Shown here piece by piece: positions 33,761 to 47,400 of a DNA stretch of 64,000 nucleotides; position 1 is the stretch's first letter, and each line of letters starts with the position of its first letter. Position numbers and translations under genes: made by a program. Source of the DNA: JAPPHA01 sp965242975 (lineage in GTDB: Bacteria; Pseudomonadota; Alphaproteobacteria; Rhodobacterales; Rhodobacteraceae). Under the pieces are notes generated by a model that worked only from the letters and a program-made list of their open reading frames with translations, ran no database searches and was not told the DNA's origin. The DNA is taken from NCBI GenBank assembly GCA_965242975.1, contig CBDETS010000007.1, positions 3,038,001-3,102,000 of the forward strand, written 5' to 3'.

Positions 33761-36700
33761 CACCTTCACCGTCACCGTGCCCGCCGTCGCCGGGGTGGTG
33801 CCCGAGAAGGTGCGGGTGCCCGCGTCGAAGCTCAGCCACGACGGCAGCCCCGTGCCGTCCCCCTTGGTCGCCGTGTAGGTCAGCGTGTCGCCGCTGTTGG
33901 CGTCGCTGAAGGTGTTCTCCGGGAAGGTATAGCTGAACGCCTTGCCCGTCTTCGCCCCCTGGTTCGGGATCGGGTTCGCCACCGTCGGCGCGACGTTGGC
34001 CTCCGCCACCACGATGTCGAAGCTGTCGCTCACCGTGCCGTCGTAGCCGTCGTCCGCCGTCACCTTCACCGCCAGGGTGCCGACGTTCGCCGCCTGCGGG
34101 GTGCCCGTGAAGGTGCGGCTGCCCGCGTCGAAGCTCAGCCAGCCCGGCAGCCCCGTGCCGTCCCCCTTGGTCGCCGTGTAGGTCAGCGTGTCGCTGTCGC
34201 CGTCGGCGAAGGCGTCGGCCGCGAACTGGAAGCTGAAGGCCGTGCCCGCCGTCGCCGCCTGGTCCGGGATTGCCTTCGCCACCGTCGGCACGTTGTTGGC
34301 CGCCGCCACGATGTCGAAGGTGTCGCTCACCGTGCCGCCCTTGCTGTCGTCCGCCGTCACCTTCACCGTCACCGTGCCCGCCGTCGCCGGGGTGGTGCCC
34401 GAGAAGGTGCGGGTGCCCGCGTCGAAGCTCAGCCACGACGGCAGCCCCGTGCCGTCCCCCTTGGTCGCCGTGTAGGTCAGCGTGTCGCCGCTGTTGGCGT
34501 CGCTGAAGGTGTTCTCCGGGAAGGTATAGCTGAACGCCTTGCCCGTCTTCGCCCCCTGGTTCGGGATCGGGTTCGCCACCGTCGGCGCGACGTTGGCCTC
34601 CGCCACCACGATGTCGAAGCTGTCGCTCACCGTGCCGTCGTAGCCGTCGTCCGCCGTCACCTTCACCGCCAGGGTGCCGACGTTCGCCGCCTGCGGGGTG
34701 CCCGTGAAGGTGCGGCTGCCCGCGTCGAAGCTCAGCCAGCCCGGCAGCCCCGTGCCGTCCCCCTTGGTCGCCGTGTAGGTCAGCGTGTCGCTGTCGCCGT
34801 CGGCGAAGGCGTCGGCCGCGAACTGGAAGCTGAAGGCCGTGCCCGCCGTCGCCGCCTGGTCCGGGATTGCCTTCGCCACCGTCGGCACGTTGTTGGCCGC
34901 CGCCACGATGTCGAAGGTGTCGCTCACCGTGCCGCCCTTGCTGTCGTCCGCCGTCACCTTCACCGTCACCGTGCCCGCCGTCGCCGGGGTGGTGCCCGAG
35001 AAGGTGCGGGTGCCCGCGTCGAAGCTCAGCCACGACGGCAGCCCCGTGCCGTCCCCCTTGGTCGCCGTGTAGGTCAGCGTGTCGCCGCTGTTGGCGTCGC
35101 TGAAGGTGTTCTCCGGGAAGGTATAGCTGAACGCCTTGCCCGTCTTCGCCCCCTGGTTCGGGATCGGGTTCGCCACCGTCGGCGCGACGTTGGCCTCCGC
35201 CACCACGATGTCGAAGCTGTCGCTCACCGTGCCGTCGTAGCCGTCGTCCGCCGTCACCTTCACCGCCAGGGTGCCGACGTTCGCCGCCTGCGGGGTGCCC
35301 GTGAAGGTGCGGCTGCCCGCGTCGAAGCTCAGCCAGCCCGGCAGCCCCGTGCCGTCCCCCTTGGTCGCCGTGTAGGTCAGCGTGTCGCTGTCGCCGTCGG
35401 CGAAGGCGTCGGCCGCGAACTGGAAGCTGAAGGCCGTGCCCGCCGTCGCCGCCTGGTCCGGGATTGCCTTCGCCACCGTCGGCACGTTGTTGGCCGCCGC
35501 CACGATGTCGAAGGTGTCGCTCACCGTGCCGCCCTTGCTGTCGTCCGCCGTCACCTTCACCGTCACCGTGCCCGCCGTCGCCGGGGTGGTGCCCGAGAAG
35601 GTGCGGGTGCCCGCGTCGAAGCTCAGCCACGACGGCAGCCCCGTGCCGTCCCCCTTGGTCGCCGTGTAGGTCAGCGTGTCGCCGCTGTTGGCGTCGCTGA
35701 AGGTGTTCTCCGGGAAGGTATAGCTGAACGCCTTGCCCGTCTTCGCCCCCTGGTTCGGGATCGGGTTCGCCACCGTCGGCGCGACGTTGGCCTCCGCCAC
35801 CACGATGTCGAAGCTGTCGCTCACCGTGCCGTCGTAGCCGTCGTCCGCCGTCACCTTCACCGTCACCGTGCCCGCCGTCGCCGGGGTGGTGCCCGAGAAG
35901 GTGCGGGTGCCCGCGTCGAAGCTCAGCCAGCCCGGCAGCCCCGTGCCGTCCCCCTTGGTCGCCGTGTAGGTCAGCGTGTCGCTGTCGCCGTCGGCGAAGG
36001 CGTCGACCGCGAACTGGAAGCTGAAGGCCGTGCCCGCCGTCGCCGCCTGGTCCGGGATTGCCTTCGCCACCGTCGGCACGTTGTTGGCCGCCGCCACGAT
36101 GTCGAAGGTGTCGCTCACCGTGCCGCCCTTGCTGTCGTCCGCCGTCACCTTCACCGTCACCGTGCCCGCCGTCGCCGGGGTGGTGCCCGAGAAGGTGCGG
36201 GTGCCCGCGTCGAAGCTCAGCCACGACGGCAGCCCCGTGCCGTCCCCCTTGGTCGCCGTGTAGGTCAGCGTGTCGCCGCTGTTGGCGTCGCTGAAGGTGT
36301 TCTCCGGGAAGGTATAGCTGAACGCCTTGCCCGTCTTCGCCCCCTGGTTCGGGATCGGGTTCGCCACCGTCGGCGCGACGTTGGCCTCCGCCACCACGAT
36401 GTCGAAGCTGTCGCTCACCGTGCCGTCGTAGCCGTCGTCCGCCGTCACCTTCACCGCCAGGGTGCCGACGTTCGCCGCCTGCGGGGTGCCCGTGAAGGTG
36501 CGGCTGCCCGCGTCGAAGCTCAGCCAGCCCGGCAGCCCCGTGCCGTCCCCCTTGGTCGCCGTGTAGGTCAGCGTGTCGCTGTCGCCGTCGGCGAAGGCGT
36601 CGGCCGCGAACTGGAAGCTGAAGGCCGTGCCCGCCGTCGCCGCCTGGTCCGGGATTGCCTTCGCCACCGTCGGCACGTTGTTGGCCGCCGCCACGATGTC

Positions 36701-39700
36701 GAAGGTGTCGCTCACCGTGCCGCCCTTGCTGTCGTCCGCCGTCACCTTCACCGTCACCGTGCCCGCCGTCGCCGGGGTGGTGCCCGAGAAGGTGCGGGTG
36801 CCCGCGTCGAAGCTCAGCCACGACGGCAGCCCCGTGCCGTCCCCCTTGGTCGCCGTGTAGGTCAGCGTGTCGCCGCTGTTGGCGTCGCTGAAGGTGTTCT
36901 CCGGGAAGGTATAGCTGAACGCCTTGCCCGTCTTCGCCCCCTGGTTCGGGATCGGGTTCGCCACCGTCGGCGCGACGTTGGCCTCCGCCACCACGATGTC
37001 GAAGCTGTCGCTCACCGTGCCGTCGTAGCCGTCGTCCGCCGTCACCTTCACCGCCAGGGTGCCGACGTTCGCCGCCTGCGGGGTGCCCGTGAAGGTGCGG
37101 CTGCCCGCGTCGAAGCTCAGCCAGCCCGGCAGCCCCGTGCCGTCCCCCTTGGTCGCCGTGTAGGTCAGCGTGTCGCTGTCGCCGTCGGCGAAGGCGTCGG
37201 CCGCGAACTGGAAGCTGAAGGCCGTGCCCGCCGTCGCCGCCTGGTCCGGGATTGCCTTCGCCACCGTCGGCACGTTGTTGGCCGCCGCCACGATGTCGAA
37301 GGTGTCGCTCACCGTGCCGCCCTTGCTGTCGTCCGCCGTCACCTTCACCGTCACCGTGCCCGCCGTCGCCGGGGTGGTGCCCGAGAAGGTGCGGGTGCCC
37401 GCGTCGAAGCTCAGCCACGACGGCAGCCCCGTGCCGTCCCCCTTGGTCGCCGTGTAGGTCAGCGTGTCGCCGCTGTTGGCGTCGCTGAAGGTGTTCTCCG
37501 GGAAGGTATAGCTGAACGCCTTGCCCGTCTTCGCCCCCTGGTTCGGGATCGGGTTCGCCACCGTCGGCGCGACGTTGGCCTCCGCCACCACGATGTCGAA
37601 GCTGTCGCTCACCGTGCCGTCGTAGCCGTCGTCCGCCGTCACCTTCACCGCCAGGGTGCCGACGTTCGCCGCCTGCGGGGTGCCCGTGAAGGTGCGGCTG
37701 CCCGCGTCGAAGCTCAGCCAGCCCGGCAGCCCCGTGCCGTCCCCCTTGGTCGCCGTGTAGGTCAGCGTGTCGCTGTCGCCGTCGGCGAAGGCGTCGGCCG
37801 CGAACTGGAAGCTGAAGGCCGTGCCCGCCGTCGCCGCCTGGTCCGGGATTGCCTTCGCCACCGTCGGCACGTTGTTGGCCGCCGCCACGATGTCGAAGGT
37901 GTCGCTCACCGTGCCGCCCTTGCTGTCGTCCGCCGTCACCTTCACCGTCACCGTGCCCGCCGTCGCCGGGGTGGTGCCCGAGAAGGTGCGGGTGCCCGCG
38001 TCGAAGCTCAGCCACGACGGCAGCCCCGTGCCGTCCCCCTTGGTCGCCGTGTAGGTCAGCGTGTCGCCGCTGTTGGCGTCGCTGAAGGTGTTCTCCGGGA
38101 AGGTATAGCTGAACGCCTTGCCCGTCTTCGCCCCCTGGTTCGGGATCGGGTTCGCCACCGTCGGCGCGACGTTGGCCTCCGCCACCACGATGTCGAAGCT
38201 GTCGCTCACCGTGCCGTCGTAGCCGTCGTCCGCCGTCACCTTCACCGCCAGGGTGCCGACGTTCGCCGCCTGCGGGGTGCCCGTGAAGGTGCGGCTGCCC
38301 GCGTCGAAGCTCAGCCAGCCCGGCAGCCCCGTGCCGTCCCCCTTGGTCGCCGTGTAGGTCAGCGTGTCGCTGTCGCCGTCGGCGAAGGCGTCGACCGCGA
38401 ACTGGAAGCTGAAGGCCGTGCCCGCCGTCGCCGCCTGGTCCGGGATTGCCTTCGCCACCGTCGGCACGTTGTTGGCCGCCGCCACGATGTCGAAGGTGTC
38501 GCTCACCGTGCCGCCCTTGCTGTCGTCCGCCGTCACCTTCACCGTCACCGTGCCCGCCGTCGCCGGGGTGGTGCCCGAGAAGGTGCGGGTGCCCGCGTCG
38601 AAGCTCAGCCACGACGGCAGCCCCGTGCCGTCCCCCTTGGTCGCCGTGTAGGTCAGCGTGTCGCCGCTGTTGGCGTCGCTGAAGGTGTTCTCCGGGAAGG
38701 TATAGCTGAACGCCTTGCCCGTCTTCGCCCCCTGGTTCGGGATCGGGTTCGCCACCGTCGGCGCGACGTTGGCCTCCGCCACCACGATGTCGAAGCTGTC
38801 GCTCACCGTGCCGTCGTAGCCGTCGTCCGCCGTCACCTTCACCGCCAGGGTGCCGACGTTCGCCGCCTGCGGGGTGCCCGTGAAGGTGCGGCTGCCCGCG
38901 TCGAAGCTCAGCCAGCCCGGCAGCCCCGTGCCGTCCCCCTTGGTCGCCGTGTAGGTCAGCGTGTCGCTGTCGCCGTCGGCGAAGGCGTCGGCCGCGAACT
39001 GGAAGCTGAAGGCCGTGCCCGCCGTCGCCGCCTGGTCCGGGATTGCCTTCGCCACCGTCGGCACGTTGTTGGCCGCCGCCACGATGTCGAAGGTGTCGCT
39101 CACCGTGCCGCCCTTGCTGTCGTCCGCCGTCACCTTCACCGTCACCGTGCCCGCCGTCGCCGGGGTGGTGCCCGAGAAGGTGCGGGTGCCCGCGTCGAAG
39201 CTCAGCCACGACGGCAGCCCCGTGCCGTCCCCCTTGGTCGCCGTGTAGGTCAGCGTGTCGCCGCTGTTGGCGTCGCTGAAGGTGTTCTCCGGGAAGGTAT
39301 AGCTGAACGCCTTGCCCGTCTTCGCCCCCTGGTTCGGGATCGGGTTCGCCACCGTCGGCGCGACGTTGGCCTCCGCCACCACGATGTCGAAGCTGTCGCT
39401 CACCGTGCCGTCGTAGCCGTCGTCCGCCGTCACCTTCACCGCCAGGGTGCCGACGTTCGCCGCCTGCGGGGTGCCCGTGAAGGTGCGGCTGCCCGCGTCG
39501 AAGCTCAGCCAGCCCGGCAGCCCCGTGCCGTCCCCCTTGGTCGCCGTGTAGGTCAGCGTGTCGCTGTCGCCGTCGGCGAAGGCGTCGGCCGCGAACTGGA
39601 AGCTGAAGGCCGTGCCCGCCGTCGCCGCCTGGTCCGGGATTGCCTTCGCCACCGTCGGCACGTTGTTGGCCGCCGCCACGATGTCGAAGGTGTCGCTCAC

Positions 39701-42700
39701 CGTGCCGCCCTTGCTGTCGTCCGCCGTCACCTTCACCGTCACCGTGCCCGCCGTCGCCGGGGTGGTGCCCGAGAAGGTGCGGGTGCCCGCGTCGAAGCTC
39801 AGCCACGACGGCAGCCCCGTGCCGTCCCCCTTGGTCGCCGTGTAGGTCAGCGTGTCGCCGCTGTTGGCGTCGCTGAAGGTGTTCTCCGGGAAGGTATAGC
39901 TGAACGCCTTGCCCGTCTTCGCCCCCTGGTTCGGGATCGGGTTCGCCACCGTCGGCGCGACGTTGGCCTCCGCCACCACGATGTCGAAGCTGTCGCTCAC
40001 CGTGCCGCCCTTGCTGTCGTCCGCCGTCACCTTCACCGTCACCGTGCCCGCCGTCGCCGGGGTGGTGCCCGAGAAGGTGCGGGTGCCCGCGTCGAAGCTC
40101 AGCCACGACGGCAGCCCCGTGCCGTCCCCCTTGGTCGCCGTGTAGGTCAGCGTGTCGCCGCTGTTGGCGTCGCTGAAGGTGTTCTCCGGGAAGGTATAGC
40201 TGAACGCCTTGCCCGTCTTCGCCCCCTGGTTCGGGATCGGGTTCGCCACCGTCGGCGCGACGTTGGCCTCCGCCACCACGATGTCGAAGCTGTCGCTCAC
40301 CGTGCCGTCGTAGCCGTCGTCCGCCGTCACCTTCACCGCCAGGGTGCCGACGTTCGCCGCCTGCGGGGTGCCCGTGAAGGTGCGGCTGCCCGCGTCGAAG
40401 CTCAGCCAGCCCGGCAGCCCCGTGCCGTCCCCCTTGGTCGCCGTGTAGGTCAGCGTGTCGCTGTCGCCGTCGGCGAAGGCGTCGGCCGCGAACTGGAAGC
40501 TGAAGGCCGTGCCCGCCGTCGCCGCCTGGTCCGGGATTGCCTTCGCCACCGTCGGCACGTTGTTGGCCGCCGCCACGATGTCGAAGGTGTCGCTCACCGT
40601 GCCGCCCTTGCTGTCGTCCGCCGTCACCTTCACCGTCACCGTGCCCGCCGTCGCCGGGGTGGTGCCCGAGAAGGTGCGGGTGCCCGCGTCGAAGCTCAGC
40701 CACGACGGCAGCCCCGTGCCGTCCCCCTTGGTCGCCGTGTAGGTCAGCGTGTCGCCGCTGTTGGCGTCGCTGAAGGTGTTCTCCGGGAAGGTATAGCTGA
40801 ACGCCTTGCCCGTCTTCGCCCCCTGGTTCGGGATCGGGTTCGCCACCGTCGGCGCGACGTTGGCCTCCGCCACCACGATGTCGAAGCTGTCGCTCACCGT
40901 GCCGTCGTAGCCGTCGTCCGCCGTCACCTTCACCGCCAGGGTGCCGACGTTCGCCGCCTGCGGGGTGCCCGTGAAGGTGCGGCTGCCCGCGTCGAAGCTC
41001 AGCCAGCCCGGCAGCCCCGTGCCGTCCCCCTTGGTCGCCGTGTAGGTCAGCGTGTCGCTGTCGCCGTCGGCGAAGGCGTCGGCCGCGAACTGGAAGCTGA
41101 AGGCCGTGCCCGCCGTCGCCGCCTGGTCCGGGATTGCCTTCGCCACCGTCGGCACGTTGTTGGCCGCCGCCACGATGTCGAAGGTGTCGCTCACCGTGCC
41201 GCCCTTGCTGTCGTCCGCCGTCACCTTCACCGTCACCGTGCCCGCCGTCGCCGGGGTGGTGCCCGAGAAGGTGCGGGTGCCCGCGTCGAAGCTCAGCCAC
41301 GACGGCAGCCCCGTGCCGTCCCCCTTGGTCGCCGTGTAGGTCAGCGTGTCGCCGCTGTTGGCGTCGCTGAAGGTGTTCTCCGGGAAGGTATAGCTGAACG
41401 CCTTGCCCGTCTTCGCCCCCTGGTTCGGGATCGGGTTCGCCACCGTCGGCGCGACGTTGGCCTCCGCCACCACGATGTCGAAGCTGTCGCTCACCGTGCC
41501 GTCGTAGCCGTCGTCCGCCGTCACCTTCACCGCCAGGGTGCCGACGTTCGCCGCCTGCGGGGTGCCCGTGAAGGTGCGGCTGCCCGCGTCGAAGCTCAGC
41601 CAGCCCGGCAGCCCCGTGCCGTCCCCCTTGGTCGCCGTGTAGGTCAGCGTGTCGCTGTCGCCGTCGGCGAAGGCGTCGGCCGCGAACTGGAAGCTGAAGG
41701 CCGTGCCCGCCGTCGCCGCCTGGTCCGGGATTGCCTTCGCCACCGTCGGCACGTTGTTGGCCGCCGCCACGATGTCGAAGGTGTCGCTCACCGTGCCGCC
41801 CTTGCTGTCGTCCGCCGTCACCTTCACCGTCACCGTGCCCGCCGTCGCCGGGGTGGTGCCCGAGAAGGTGCGGGTGCCCGCGTCGAAGCTCAGCCACGAC
41901 GGCAGCCCCGTGCCGTCCCCCTTGGTCGCCGTGTAGGTCAGCGTGTCGCCGCTGTTGGCGTCGCTGAAGGTGTTCTCCGGGAAGGTATAGCTGAACGCCT
42001 TGCCCGTCTTCGCCCCCTGGTTCGGGATCGGGTTCGCCACCGTCGGCGCGACGTTGGCCTCCGCCACCACGATGTCGAAGCTGTCGCTCACCGTGCCGTC
42101 GTAGCCGTCGTCCGCCGTCACCTTCACCGCCAGGGTGCCGACGTTCGCCGCCTGCGGGGTGCCCGTGAAGGTGCGGCTGCCCGCGTCGAAGCTCAGCCAG
42201 CCCGGCAGCCCCGTGCCGTCCCCCTTGGTCGCCGTGTAGGTCAGCGTGTCGCTGTCGCCGTCGGCGAAGGCGTCGGCCGCGAACTGGAAGCTGAAGGCCG
42301 TGCCCGCCGTCGCCGCCTGGTCCGGGATTGCCTTCGCCACCGTCGGCACGTTGTTGGCCGCCGCCACGATGTCGAAGGTGTCGCTCACCGTGCCGCCCTT
42401 GCTGTCGTCCGCCGTCACCTTCACCGTCACCGTGCCCGCCGTCGCCGGGGTGGTGCCCGAGAAGGTGCGGGTGCCCGCGTCGAAGCTCAGCCACGACGGC
42501 AGCCCCGTGCCGTCCCCCTTGGTCGCCGTGTAGGTCAGCGTGTCGCCGCTGTTGGCGTCGCTGAAGGTGTTCTCCGGGAAGGTATAGCTGAACGCCTTGC
42601 CCGTCTTCGCCCCCTGGTTCGGGATCGGGTTCGCCACCGTCGGCGCGACGTTGGCCTCCGCCACCACGATGTCGAAGCTGTCGCTCACCGTGCCGTCGTA

Positions 42701-44420
42701 GCCGTCGTCCGCCGTCACCTTCACCGCCAGGGTGCCGACGTTCGCCGCCTGCGGGGTGCCCGTGAAGGTGCGGCTGCCCGCGTCGAAGCTCAGCCAGCCC
42801 GGCAGCCCCGTGCCGTCCCCCTTGGTCGCCGTGTAGGTCAGCGTGTCGCTGTCGCCGTCGGCGAAGGCGTCGGCCGCGAACTGGAAGCTGAAGGCCGTGC
42901 CCGCCGTCGCCGCCTGGTCCGGGATTGCCTTCGCCACCGTCGGCACGTTGTTGGCCGCCGCCACGATGTCGAAGGTGTCGCTCACCGTGCCGCCCTTGCT
43001 GTCGTCCGCCGTCACCTTCACCGTCACCGTGCCCGCCGTCGCCGGGGTGGTGCCCGAGAAGGTGCGGGTGCCCGCGTCGAAGCTCAGCCACGACGGCAGC
43101 CCCGTGCCGTCCCCCTTGGTCGCCGTGTAGGTCAGCGTGTCGCCGCTGTTGGCGTCGCTGAAGGTGTTCTCCGGGAAGGTATAGCTGAACGCCTTGCCCG
43201 TCTTCGCCCCCTGGTTCGGGATCGGGTTCGCCACCGTCGGCGCGACGTTGGCCTCCGCCACCACGATGTCGAAGCTGTCGCTCACCGTGCCGTCGTAGCC
43301 GTCGTCCGCCGTCACCTTCACCGCCAGGGTGCCGACGTTCGCCGCCTGCGGGGTGCCCGTGAAGGTGCGGCTGCCCGCGTCGAAGCTCAGCCAGCCCGGC
43401 AGCCCCGTGCCGTCCCCCTTGGTCGCCGTGTAGGTCAGCGTGTCGCTGTCGCCGTCGGCGAAGGCGTCGGCCGCGAACTGGAAGCTGAAGGCCGTGCCCG
43501 CCGTCGCCGCCTGGTCCGGGATTGCCTTCGCCACCGTCGGCACGTTGTTGGCCGCCGCCACGATGTCGAAGGTGTCGCTCACCGTGCCGCCCTTGCTGTC
43601 GTCCGCCGTCACCTTCACCGTCACCGTGCCCGCCGTCGCCGGGGTGGTGCCCGAGAAGGTGCGGGTGCCCGCGTCGAAGCTCAGCCACGACGGCAGCCCC
43701 GTGCCGTCCCCCTTGGTCGCCGTGTAGGTCAGCGTGTCGCCGCTGTTGGCGTCGCTGAAGGTGTTCTCCGGGAAGGTATAGCTGAACGCCTTGCCCGTCT
43801 TCGCCCCCTGGTTCGGGATCGGGTTCGCCACCGTCGGCGCGACGTTGGCCTCCGCCACCACGATGTCGAAGCTGTCGCTCACCGTGCCGTCGTAGCCGTC
43901 GTCCGCCGTCACCTTCACCGTCACCGTGCCCGCCGTCGCCGGGGTGGTGCCCGAGAAGGTGCGGGTGCCCGCGTCGAAGCTCAGCCAGCCCGGCAGCCCC
44001 GTGCCGTCCCCCTTGGTCGCCGTGTAGGTCAGCGTGTCGCTGTCGCCGTCGGCGAAGGCGTCGACCGCGAACTGGAAGCTGAAGGCCGTGCCCGCCGTCG
44101 CCGCCTGGTCCGGGATTGCCTTCGCCACCGTCGGCACGTTGTTGGCCGCCGCCACGATGTCGAAGGTGTCGCTCACCGTGCCGCCCTTGCTGTCGTCCGC
44201 CGTCACCTTCACCGTCACCGTGCCCGCCGTCGCCGGGGTGGTGCCCGAGAAGGTGCGGGTGCCCGCGTCGAAGCTCAGCCACGACGGCAGCCCCGTGCCG
44301 TCCCCCTTGGTCGCCGTGTAGGTCAGCGTGTCGCCGCTGTTGGCGTCGCTGAAGGTGTTCTCCGGGAAGGTATAGCTGAACGCCTTGCCCGTCTTCGCCC
44401 CCTGGTCTGGAATCGGGTTC
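33753..44420 (-). repeat. 10.7-kb tandem array of a 597-bp coding unit (two Ig-like repeats, A and B)
   Basis: Seventeen B repeats spaced 597 bp apart alternate with A repeats. Deviations are exact: two 594-bp spacings (ending at 35976 and 44034) in which B carries an A-type GTTPATAGTVTV segment, and one 897-bp spacing (39558 to 40455) where an extra 300-bp A repeat is present. Three B copies (near 36000, 38390 and 44060) have Val instead of Ala in the DAFADGDSD motif. Otherwise the copies look identical, including synonymous positions. One further B repeat lies beyond the IS66 insertion near 30180-30440. Confidence 0.95.
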
Positions 44421-47400
44421 GCCACTGTCGGCGCGGCGTTCACCGTCTTGGTGCGGATGTGATGCCAGGGGCTGTTTCCGAAATAGCTCACAAACTGGAT
44501 CCAGTAGTCCGTCCCGGCCGTCAGCGGGTCGCCTTCAGTGCCGCCGCGGCCGGAATGCGTGATCGTGAATGTTAAGGCCAGCGGCGACCCAATGTTTTGA
44601 ACCGCGATAGCGCCGTTCGTCCCGAAGGGGCCGCAAAGGGCAAAGGAGCCGTAATTTCCCCGGCCAAAAGTGACGGTGATCGATGTCGCTGTGGCGGCAA
44701 GTGTCAACCCCCCTGTCACATCCCGGGGGCCATTCGCCCCGCAGCCCGCCGGCAAGGGGGGGGGAGGGGGAGGGGTGATGTTCTTCACCTTCTTGGGGCC
44801 GAAGTTGGCCGTCTCGTTGCCGGCGAAGTCCCTGAGCCTGTTCAGGCTTCCCGTGGTGGGCTTGGTGTAGGTTACCGTGAAGGCGTCGGTATCCACCGCT
44901 GCGGTCGCCAGCGTCAGGGTCAACACGTTGCTGTCGATCGACGGCCGGCCGGTCAGGGCCGCGTTGGCCTCCGTGCCGTCCTTGGGCGTCTTCTTCACCG
45001 TGAACGCGCTGTTCGCCAGATTGGGGACAAACCCGCGCGAGGCCAGATTCTCGTCAAACGTGATCCGCAGCTTCGTCTTGTCAACTGTCGCCGAGGAGAA
45101 GGTCGGGGCGGTCTCGTCGACGGCCGCGACGATGTCGAAGCTGTCGCTCACCGTGCCACCGTAGCCGTCGTCCGCCGTCACCGTCACTGTCACCGTGCCG
45201 ACGTCGGACGTCTTCGGCCTGCCCGAGAAGGTCCGCGTGTCGGCCGCGAAGGTGAGCCAGTCCGGCAGCGCGTTGCCGTCGCCCTTGGTCGCGGTATAGG
45301 TCAGCGTGTCGCTGGTGTCGGCGTCGGCGAAGGTGTTCTCCGCGAACTGGAAGCTGAACGACACGCTCACCGACGCCTCCTGGTCCGGAATCGGGTTCGC
45401 CACCGTCGGCGCGTTGTTGGCCGCCGCCACGATGTCGAAACTGGCGCTCACCGTGCCGCCCCGGCCGTCGTCCGCCGTCACCTTCACCGTCACCGTGCCG
45501 GCGTTCGCCGCCTGCGGCGTGCCCGAGAAGGTCCGCGTGTCGGCCGCGAAGGTGAGCCAGTCCGGCAGCGCGCTGCCGTCGCCCTTGGTCGCGGTATAGG
45601 TCAGCGTGTCAAAATCATTGTCGTAGAAGGTTTCCTCGGCGAACTGGAAGCTGAACGCCGCGCCCTGCTTCGCGGATTGGTCCGGGATTTCGAGATCCAC
45701 CGTCGGCGCGTAGTTCACCTCGATGTCGAAGCTGTCGCTCACCGTGCCGCCGTCGCCGTCGTCCGCCGTCACCTCCACCGTAAGCGAGTAGGCGTTGTTC
45801 GTATCCGGCGTGCCCGAGAAGGTCCGGGTGCTTGCGTCGAAGGTCAGCCAGTACCCCAGGTCGGAGTAGGGGGGCTCGACCGCGGTGTAGGTCAGCGTGT
45901 CGCTGGTGTCGGCGTCGGTGAAGGTGTTCTCCGGGAAGGTGTAGGTGAAGGCCGCGTCCACGATCGCGACCTGGTCCGGGATTTCGTTCGCCACTGTCGG
46001 CACGGAGTTTTCCACCGCGACGACGATGTCGAACGTATCGCTCACTCTGCCGCCCCGGCCGTCGTTCGCCGTCACCTTCACCGTGACCGTGTCGACGTCG
46101 TCGGACTCCGGTGTGCCCGAGAAGGTCCGGGTGCTTGCGTCGAAGGTCAGCCACGACGGCAGCGCGTTGCCGTCGCCCTTGGTCGCCGTGTAGGTCAGCG
46201 TGTCGCCGGTATCCGCGTCGGCGAAGGTGTTCTCCGGGAAGGTATAGCTGAACGCCCTGTCCGTCTTCGCCCGCAGGTTCGCAATCTCGTTCGCCACCGT
46301 CGGCGCGTTGTTGCCCGGAACCAGCACCGCGATGTCGAACGTATCGCTCACCGTGCCGCCGTCGCCGTCGTCCGCCGTCACCTTCACCGTCACCGTGCCC
46401 GCGTTCGCCAGCGCTGGCGTGCCCGAGAAGGTCCGGGTGCTTGCGGTGAAACTCAGCCAGTTCGGCAGCGCGTTGCCGTCGCCCATGGTCGCCGTGTAGC
46501 TCAGCGTGTCGCCGGTATCCGCGTCGGCGAAGGTGTCGGCCGCGAACTGGAAGCTGAACGCCGTGCCCGCCGTCGCGTCCTGGTCCGCAATCGCGTTCGC
46601 CACCGTCGGCACGGCGTTGACCGCCACCACGATGTCGAAGCTGTCGCTCACCGTGCCGCCGTTGCCGTCGTCCGCCGTCACCTTCACCGAAACCGTTTCC
46701 GCCGTCGTCGGCGTGCCCGAGAAATTCCGTGAGGAGGCCGTGAAACTCAGCCACGACGGCAGCCCGCCGCCGTCGTCCTTGGTCGCGGTGTAGGTGAGCG
46801 TGTCACCGTCCGGTTCGAAGAAGGTGTTCTCCGGGAAGGTATAGCTGAACGCCTTGTTCGTCTTCGTCTTCTGGTCCGGGATCGCGTTCGCCACCGTTGG
46901 GGCGTCGCTGGCCGCCACCACGATGTCGAAGCTGTCGCTCACCGTGCCGCCGTTGCTGTCGTCCGCCGTCACTTTCACCGACAGGGTGCCGATGTTGGCC
47001 GCCTGCGGCGTGCCCGAGAAGGTGCGGGTGCTTGCGTCGAAGCTCAGCCACGACGGCAGCGCGGTGCCGTCGCCCTTGGTCGCCGTGTAGCTCAGCGTGT
47101 CGCCGCTGTTGGCGTCGCTGAAGGTGTTCTCCGCGAACTGGAAGCTGAACGCCCTGCCCGCATTCGCCCCTTGGTCCGGGATTTCGTTCGCCACCGTCGG
47201 CGCCACGTTGGCCTCCGCCACCGCGATGTCGAACGTGGCGCTCACCGTGCCGCCGTGGCCGTCGTCCGCCGTCACCTTCACCGCCACCGTGCCGGGGTCG
47301 GCCAGCCCCGGCGTGCCCGAGAAGGTCCGCGTGTCGGCCGCGAAGCTCAGCCAGCCCGGCAGCGCGTTACCGTCGCCCTTGGTCGCCGTGTAGGTCAGCG

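Noticed and set aside
33741..44282. A second minus-strand open frame of 3,513 codons in the same array
   Set aside because: It is the shifted frame of the He_PIG repeats, rich in Gly/His/Arg, with no folded-protein character. It is open for the same repeat reason.
33753..44420. CRISPR-like regularity
   Set aside because: The period is 597 bp with no unique spacers, and the units encode protein repeats in frame.
33680..44575. A plus-strand open frame of 3,631 codons, Arg/His-rich
   Set aside because: It lies opposite the repeat array of the giant gene. A stop-free complementary frame in one unit stays open in all copies. It has no signal, motif or ribosome-binding site, and it crosses domain boundaries of the real gene.
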